Assembly (NCBI RefSeq): GCF_035621475.1
Contig: NZ_CP141799.1
Coordinates: 3,708,501-3,772,500, forward strand
Direction of reading: 5' to 3'
Origin: Pseudomonas paeninsulae
GTDB lineage: Bacteria > Pseudomonadota > Gammaproteobacteria > Pseudomonadales > Pseudomonadaceae
DNA length: 64,000 nt
A program made the translations under genes and the position numbers. This document shows, in pieces, positions 59,884 to 64,000 of this stretch (its first letter is position 1; every line of letters begins with the position of its first letter). Under the pieces are notes generated by a model that made no database searches, was not told the DNA's origin, and worked only from the letters and a program-made list of their open reading frames with translations.

Positions 59884-60282
59884 ATGATCCAAGTGATGCG
59901 TAGCCACCATAGAGGGTTCGCCAGGAATCTGCTGGCGCTCTGGCTCGTGCTGCTTTTCGCCTGCGCCTTCTCTCACATGCAGGCCGCGGCCAGCAGCGCG
60001 ATGGCTGCAGCCTCGCTCAGTTTGCTCAGCCCAGCACACAGCGACCAGGGCGATTCCCAGCATGACCAAGGAGCAGCGGATACCGGCTGCTCCTTGCAGA
60101 ACGCCCCGTTCAACCAACAACTGCTGGTGATCCTGGCATTCACTGCCCTGTTCGGCCTGGCCAGCAGCGCCGGCCTGCTCAGCGACTTGAACCGCCAGTG
60201 CAGCAACTTGCTGCCCGTGCCGCGGCTCAGCCCCGGCCTGCCCACGCCCGTGCGCAAGCACCTACATCGCTATAACGAATAG
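59884..60282 (+). CDS. Small membrane-anchored protein (DUF2946-like), copper-locus associated
   Basis: A 132-residue protein with a hydrophobic N-terminal helix (LLALWLVLLFACAFSHMQAA), a His/Asp/Gln-rich linker (HSDQGDSQHDQGAADTGC) and a second hydrophobic stretch (QLLVILAFTALFGLASSAGL). This layout is like DUF2946 proteins found beside copper-resistance genes; the match is from architecture and context, not a firm sequence motif. An alternative start is 59896. Function unknown; copper handling is inferred from the neighbours. Confidence 0.55.
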   Translation: MIQVMRSHHRGFARNLLALWLVLLFACAFSHMQAAASSAMAAASLSLLSPAHSDQGDSQHDQGAADTGCSLQNAPFNQQLLVILAFTALFGLASSAGLLSDLNRQCSNLLPVPRLSPGLPTPVRKHLHRYNE

Positions 60283-60315
60283 CGCACTCTGCCCCGCTGA
60301 AATCCGCAGCCTTAC

Positions 60316-60429
60316 TGCGACAGCCACATCGGCTGCTACCTGGAAGCCCGCGCCAAGGGCCGCGCCTCCCAGGCTATCGACAAGATGCTGACACCGGGGC
60401 CAAGCGCGCAGTGCTGCTGCGGTCGTCAA
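60316..60429 (+). pseudogene. Fragment of a copper-type P1B ATPase
   Basis: About 38 codons read YLEARAKGRASQAIDKML, the conserved A-domain-preceding block of CopA-like ATPases (L-x-LEARAKGR-x-x-AI). After a single-base frameshift near 60393 the next frame gives GAKRAVLLR, the expected continuation. Both ends are missing, so this is a decayed remnant. Confidence 0.7.
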
Positions 60430-60500
60430 TTCCCTACTACTGAAGAGAGTCACCCTGAACACCACCCGCAAGACTCATTAAACCAAGCAGGAGAACCACC

Positions 60501-60917
60501 ATGAGCACTTTCACCTACAAGACCCTGACGGCTATCGCCCTCACCGGCGCGCTATTGGCCACACCCTCTTTCGCCGCCGAGGAGCACCATCCCGCACCAC
60601 TGGCGCAGAACGAGCAAAGCATGCCCATGGGACAAGGCATGGGCATGATGGACATGTCCAAGATGCAGAAGATGATGGCGCAGATGCACGCCGCCAAGAC
60701 TCCGCAGGAGCGTCAGAAGATTCGTGGTGAGCATCGCCAGGCCATGCAGTCGCAGATGGGCATGATGCGCAACCGCATGCAGCAGAGCCAGTGCCCTATG
60801 GCCAAAGATGCGCCCATGCAGCAGCAATGCATGCGAGATATGCACGAGAACATGCAGAACATGCTGCAGATGATGGAACAGATGCTGGAAAGCCAATCCA
60901 TGCCAAACGGCCAATAA
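60501..60917 (+). CDS. Met-rich secreted protein (copper/silver-binding candidate)
   Basis: A 138-residue periplasmic protein. The signal peptide (LTAIALTGALLATPSFA) is followed by a mature part extremely rich in Met, Gln and His (QSMPMGQGMGMMDMSKMQKM; MMEQMLESQSMPNG), with helical spacing. Met-rich segments bind Cu(I) and Ag(I) in CusF, CopC and related proteins. It lies near cusA and P-type ATPase remnants, which supports a metal-binding role. AGGAG precedes the ATG. Confidence 0.75.
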   Translation: MSTFTYKTLTAIALTGALLATPSFAAEEHHPAPLAQNEQSMPMGQGMGMMDMSKMQKMMAQMHAAKTPQERQKIRGEHRQAMQSQMGMMRNRMQQSQCPMAKDAPMQQQCMRDMHENMQNMLQMMEQMLESQSMPNGQ

Positions 60918-61195
60918 GCCTGGTGTAGCGCCCAGCCCCGCCATGTTCACGCGCCGCAAGCGTTGCCTTGGCGGGTTGATCTACCCTCTGCCTTGGCGCG
61001 GCGATGTGGCTCATGGTCTCACTGCCGCCCCCCTTTTGGGCGCAACCGGCCTTGGGCCGGAACCCGAGCATGTTGCCTATGGCACGGGAGTAGGCTCCAA
61101 GGTCGGCGATCCTTCAGCCGGGATCAATGGTTGCAAACATATCGAGCGCGGGTGTTTGGGGACGGCCGCAGTAGGTCTGTGTTTTTCACCAGCGC
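60918..61195. other. Intergenic region between Met-rich and beta-propeller genes
   Basis: No gene was found. It holds a GGAG-CCTA-CTCC dyad within GACCTTGGAGCCTACTCC (minus strand, 61090-61107), which could be the relic of a MerR-type operator. The rest shows no recognisable feature. Confidence 0.4.
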
Positions 61196-62137
61196 TCACT
61201 CTAATGGCTGACCGGCCTTGGCGATCGCGCGCCAGGTCGCGCCGGCGTCCTGCGACAGGTAGAGGTCGCGCTTGAAGGTGGCCATTGCCCACTCCTGCAA
61301 TTTGGCCGGATTCTGCGCGAGGTAGGCGACGGCATCCTCGCGCAGTTCGGGCACGCCGAGCGCGGTGATCTGGCGTGTCTGCAAATCCAGCCTGGATAGT
61401 TTTGCCGCGCTGCCGTAACTGCCGAACCATAGGCTGTTACCGTCGAGGCTGAAGGTGGCACTCACCACCTGTTCGCCCTGACTGAGCGGTACAAAGCGCT
61501 GGCCCGCATCGCGCGACAGGTACAGGCCGGCACCTGTCACCACTGCAACCATGCGCTCGTCGCGCGGGTGCACCGCCAGGGCGGTCGGCGCCTGGCTAAT
61601 TCCCTGCGCGGCAGCGCGCCGCCAGTCGGCGCCGTCGTTGCGGCTGTAATACAGGCCGGGAGCGCTCATCCGCGAGTTCGGCTGCCCGTTGTAGACATAC
61701 AACGTTGCGCTGTCGAAGCCGCTGGCCAGCAGGTGAAAGTCCGCCTCGCCCTGCAAACCCAGCGGCTGCCAGCTGCGTCCGTCATCGCTGCTCTTGATCA
61801 GGCCCAAGGGGTTGGCGAGGCGGCTGTCAGGGGCCGGGTGGCCACTGCTATAGATCGCCCGACGCGTCACCGCATAGCCCATGTAGTCGTGTTCCGCTCC
61901 GGCGGCCTTGCGCCAGCGCCCCTCAGCGTAGACGGCCAGCCCGTGGTGACTGGGAATTAACAAGCGCTGACCATCCGGGCTGAACGCCAACCCGTGCACA
62001 TGGGTGAGGGTTATTGCCGGGTCGCCACAGGCGGCGAGGATGGCGAAAGCAGCCAGCAAGCCGAGCGCCGCCACACGCCGTAGAGTCTGCCTGAGGTACG
62101 AGGTCGAATCTCCCCGAGCATTGAGGATTTTCTTCAT
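61196..62137 (-). CDS. Beta-propeller (BNR/sialidase-like) lipoprotein
   Basis: A 313-residue lipoprotein. The signal [13 protein letters not shown] places the lipidated Cys at about residue 37. The mature part repeats the BNR-like Ser/x-Asp-x-Gly-x-x-Trp motif ([43 protein letters not shown]), giving a six- or seven-bladed propeller. Related genes often sit next to cus efflux operons (F510_1955-like family, from memory). It may be a periplasmic metal-binding or scaffold protein; no enzyme activity is shown. ATG overlaps the cusA stop, so the two are translationally coupled. Confidence 0.82.
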   Translation of the reverse strand: MKKILNARGDSTSYLRQTLRRVAALGLLAAFAILAACGDPAITLTHVHGLAFSPDGQRLLIPSHHGLAVYAEGRWRKAAGAEHDYMGYAVTRRAIYSSGHPAPDSRLANPLGLIKSSDDGRSWQPLGLQGEADFHLLASGFDSATLYVYNGQPNSRMSAPGLYYSRNDGADWRRAAAQGISQAPTALAVHPRDERMVAVVTGAGLYLSRDAGQRFVPLSQGEQVVSATFSLDGNSLWFGSYGSAAKLSRLDLQTRQITALGVPELREDAVAYLAQNPAKLQEWAMATFKRDLYLSQDAGATWRAIAKAGQPLE

Positions 62138-64000
62138 GTTATTTCTCCCAAAGGGATGGTTGCTGCGGCGGGGAGACGCCGCCGACGCATCAGCCGATAG
62201 GCCGCCGGCAAGACGAACAGCGACAGCAGCGGCGCGCTGAGCATGCCGCCGACCATAGGCGCGGCGATGCGGCTCATCACTTCGCTGCCGGTGCCGCTGC
62301 CGAGGAGAATCGGCAACAGGCCGGCGATGATCACCGCCACCGTCATGGCCTTGGGCCGTACCCGTTGCACCGCGCCTTCGCGGATCGCCTCTATCAGCCC
62401 CAGCTCGCTGCTGTCGCCGGCTTCCTCGCGTTCGGCCCAGGCGTTCTTCAGGTAGAGCAGCATGATCACGCCGAATTCCGCCGCCACCCCGGCCAGGGCG
62501 ATGAAACCGACGCCGGTGGCCACCGACATGTGATAGCCGAGCAGGTAGAGGAACCAGACCCCGCCGGTCAGGGCGAACGGCAGGGTGGCCATGATCAACG
62601 CGGCCTCGCTGAAGCGGGCGAAGCACAGGTAGAGCAGCACGAAGATGATCAGCAGCGTGGCCGGCACCACCAGTTTGAGCCGCGCATTGGCGCGCTCGAG
62701 GAATTCGAACTGCCCCGAGTAGCTCAGGCTGATGCCTGGCTGCAACTTCACCTGGGCATCGATCGCAGTGCGCAGGTCGGCCACCACCGAGGCCAGGTCG
62801 CGGCCGCGCACATCCACATAGACCCAGCCCGTGGGCCGCGCATTCTCGCTCTTGAGCATCGGCGGGCCGTCGCTGACCTTGATCCGCGCCACCGTGCCTA
62901 GGGTGATCTGGCTGCCCTGCGGGGTGTAGATCGGCAGCTGTTCGAGGCGACTCAAGGAGTCGCGCCATTCACGCGGGTAACGCACGCTGATCGGGAAACG
63001 CGCCAGCCCTTCGATGGTCTCGCCAACATTCTCGCCGCCAATCGCGCTGGACACGATCGACTGCACATCGGCGATGTTCAGGCCATAACGCGCCGCCGCC
63101 GCCCGGTCGATATCGACGTCGATATAGCGCCCGCCGGTCAAGCGTTCGGCCAGGGCCGAACTCACGCCGGGCACGTTCTTGGCGACTTTTTCGATGGCCA
63201 GGGTGGCCTCGTCGATCTGCGCCAGGTTGGTGCCGGCGACCTTGACCCCGATCGGGCTCTTGATCCCGGTGGCGAGCATGTCGATGCGATTGCGGATCGG
63301 CGGAATCCAGATATTGGTCAGGCCGGGCACCTGCACCACTCGGTCCAGTTCCTCCACCAATTTGTCCGCGGTCATGCCGGCACGCCACTGCTCACGCGGC
63401 TTGAACTGGATGGTGGTCTCGAACATCTCCAGCGGCGCCGGATCGGTGGCGGTCTCGGCGCGCCCGGCCTTGCCGAACACGTGGGCGACTTCCGGTATCG
63501 TCTTGATCATCCGGTCGGTCTGCTGCAACAGCTGCGCGGCTTTTTGCGCGGACAAGCCGGGCAAGGCCGAAGGCATGTAGAGCAGATCACCTTCATCCAG
63601 CGGCGGCAGGAACTCGCCGCCCAACTGCGACAGCGGCCACAGCGTGCTGAGAAATACCAGCAGCGCGACCAGCAGGGTGGCCTTGGGCCAACGCAATACC
63701 GCATCCAGTGCCGGCTGATAGATCCTGATCAACCAGCGGTTCAGCGGGTTACTCGCCTCGTCGGGAATCCGTCCGCGAATCCAGTAGCCCATCAACACCG
63801 GCACCAGGGTCACCGACAGCCCCGCCGCCGCCGCCATGGCATAGGTCTTGGTGAAAGCCAGCGGGCCGAACAGCCGGCCTTCCTGGGCCTGCAGGGTGAA
63901 CACCGGAATGAACGACAGGGTGATGATCAGCAGGCAGAAGAACAGCGCCGGGCCGACTTCCACCGCCGCGTCGGTAATCACCCGCCAATGCTGTTCGCCC
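62134..64000 (-). CDS. cusA: CusA-type heavy-metal efflux RND protein (C-terminal 622 residues)
   Basis: The gene is read from the window end to its stop, so the N-terminal part (roughly 400+ residues) is missing. Recognisable parts are the helix-4 region [20 protein letters not shown], the porter domain ([20 protein letters not shown]), the Met-based metal-path motif region and the final helices ([35 protein letters not shown]). CusA pumps Cu(I)/Ag(I) out with CusBC. The stop overlaps the propeller gene by 4 bases. No break is visible in the available part. Confidence 0.92.
   Translation of the reverse strand, partial: GEQHWRVITDAAVEVGPALFFCLLIITLSFIPVFTLQAQEGRLFGPLAFTKTYAMAAAAGLSVTLVPVLMGYWIRGRIPDEASNPLNRWLIRIYQPALDAVLRWPKATLLVALLVFLSTLWPLSQLGGEFLPPLDEGDLLYMPSALPGLSAQKAAQLLQQTDRMIKTIPEVAHVFGKAGRAETATDPAPLEMFETTIQFKPREQWRAGMTADKLVEELDRVVQVPGLTNIWIPPIRNRIDMLATGIKSPIGVKVAGTNLAQIDEATLAIEKVAKNVPGVSSALAERLTGGRYIDVDIDRAAAARYGLNIADVQSIVSSAIGGENVGETIEGLARFPISVRYPREWRDSLSRLEQLPIYTPQGSQITLGTVARIKVSDGPPMLKSENARPTGWVYVDVRGRDLASVVADLRTAIDAQVKLQPGISLSYSGQFEFLERANARLKLVVPATLLIIFVLLYLCFARFSEAALIMATLPFALTGGVWFLYLLGYHMSVATGVGFIALAGVAAEFGVIMLLYLKNAWAEREEAGDSSELGLIEAIREGAVQRVRPKAMTVAVIIAGLLPILLGSGTGSEVMSRIAAPMVGGMLSAPLLSLFVLPAAYRLMRRRRLPAAATIPLGEIT

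Noticed and set aside
61090..61107. MerR-type operator relic
   Set aside because: Only a 4-bp dyad (GGAG/CTCC) is clear and no promoter boxes fit the expected 19-20 base spacing; recorded only within the intergenic note.

Overview
The window is chromosomal DNA from a GC-rich gammaproteobacterium, almost certainly a Pseudomonas. The basis is recognition of whole neighbourhoods: ychJ with the QuiP-type acylase; dcd-apbC-metG-rsxABCDGE-nth; gloA-argG-motY-pyrC-rnt-prx-bfd-bfrB-grxD; argF with an ABC ATPase; and glpK/glpR/glpD. From memory these blocks match P. aeruginosa PAO1 loci around PA1032-1040, PA3480-3496, PA3524-3538 and PA3582-3584, but here they are joined differently and the cargo between them differs. 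The organism is therefore probably not P. aeruginosa itself. No rRNA, tRNA or CRISPR was seen.

Layout. 1-6.1 kb: a methyltransferase-fold protein, YchJ, several small conserved proteins (one with a His-rich SEC-C domain) and the acyl-homoserine-lactone acylase QuiP. 6.1-12.1 kb: a small element with terminal inverted repeats, then nadE, dcd, a cold-shock gene, apbC/mrp and metG. 12.2-20.2 kb: the complete Rsx/Rnf electron-transport operon with nth coupled to its end; rsxC carries six in-frame 195-bp tandem repeats. 20.2-22.7 kb: a scar with a low-GC MerR gene, the C-terminal third of an RND exporter and a frameshifted diguanylate cyclase. 22.7-29.8 kb: gloA, argG, motY, pyrC, rnt, a 2-Cys peroxiredoxin, the bfd/bfrB iron-storage pair and grxD. 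30-38.4 kb: a molybdopterin oxidoreductase, a lipoprotein, argF coupled to an ABC ATPase, a PhzF-like isomerase, a porin and a secreted protein with two PilJ-type sensory repeats. 38.6-43.4 kb: glycerol catabolism (glpK, glpR, glpD) with a YbaK deacylase inserted and no adjacent glpF.

43.5-56 kb is accessory metabolism: an exported alpha/beta hydrolase; an MFS permease, TIM-barrel isomerase-like enzyme and MocR regulator; then a five-gene unit on the minus strand (ureohydrolase, aldehyde dehydrogenase, a 57-residue membrane protein, NCS1 transporter, GMC oxidoreductase) opposite a divergent LysR gene. This unit looks like an uptake, oxidation and urea-release pathway for an unidentified guanidino compound and is the best candidate here for an uncharacterised system. 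56-59.6 kb: metE and its regulator metR, with a palindromic repeat in the shared promoter region. 59.6-64 kb: a partly decayed copper/silver region with a CusA tail remnant, a P-type ATPase remnant, a Met-rich periplasmic protein, a beta-propeller lipoprotein and the C-terminal part of an intact-looking CusA that runs off the window.
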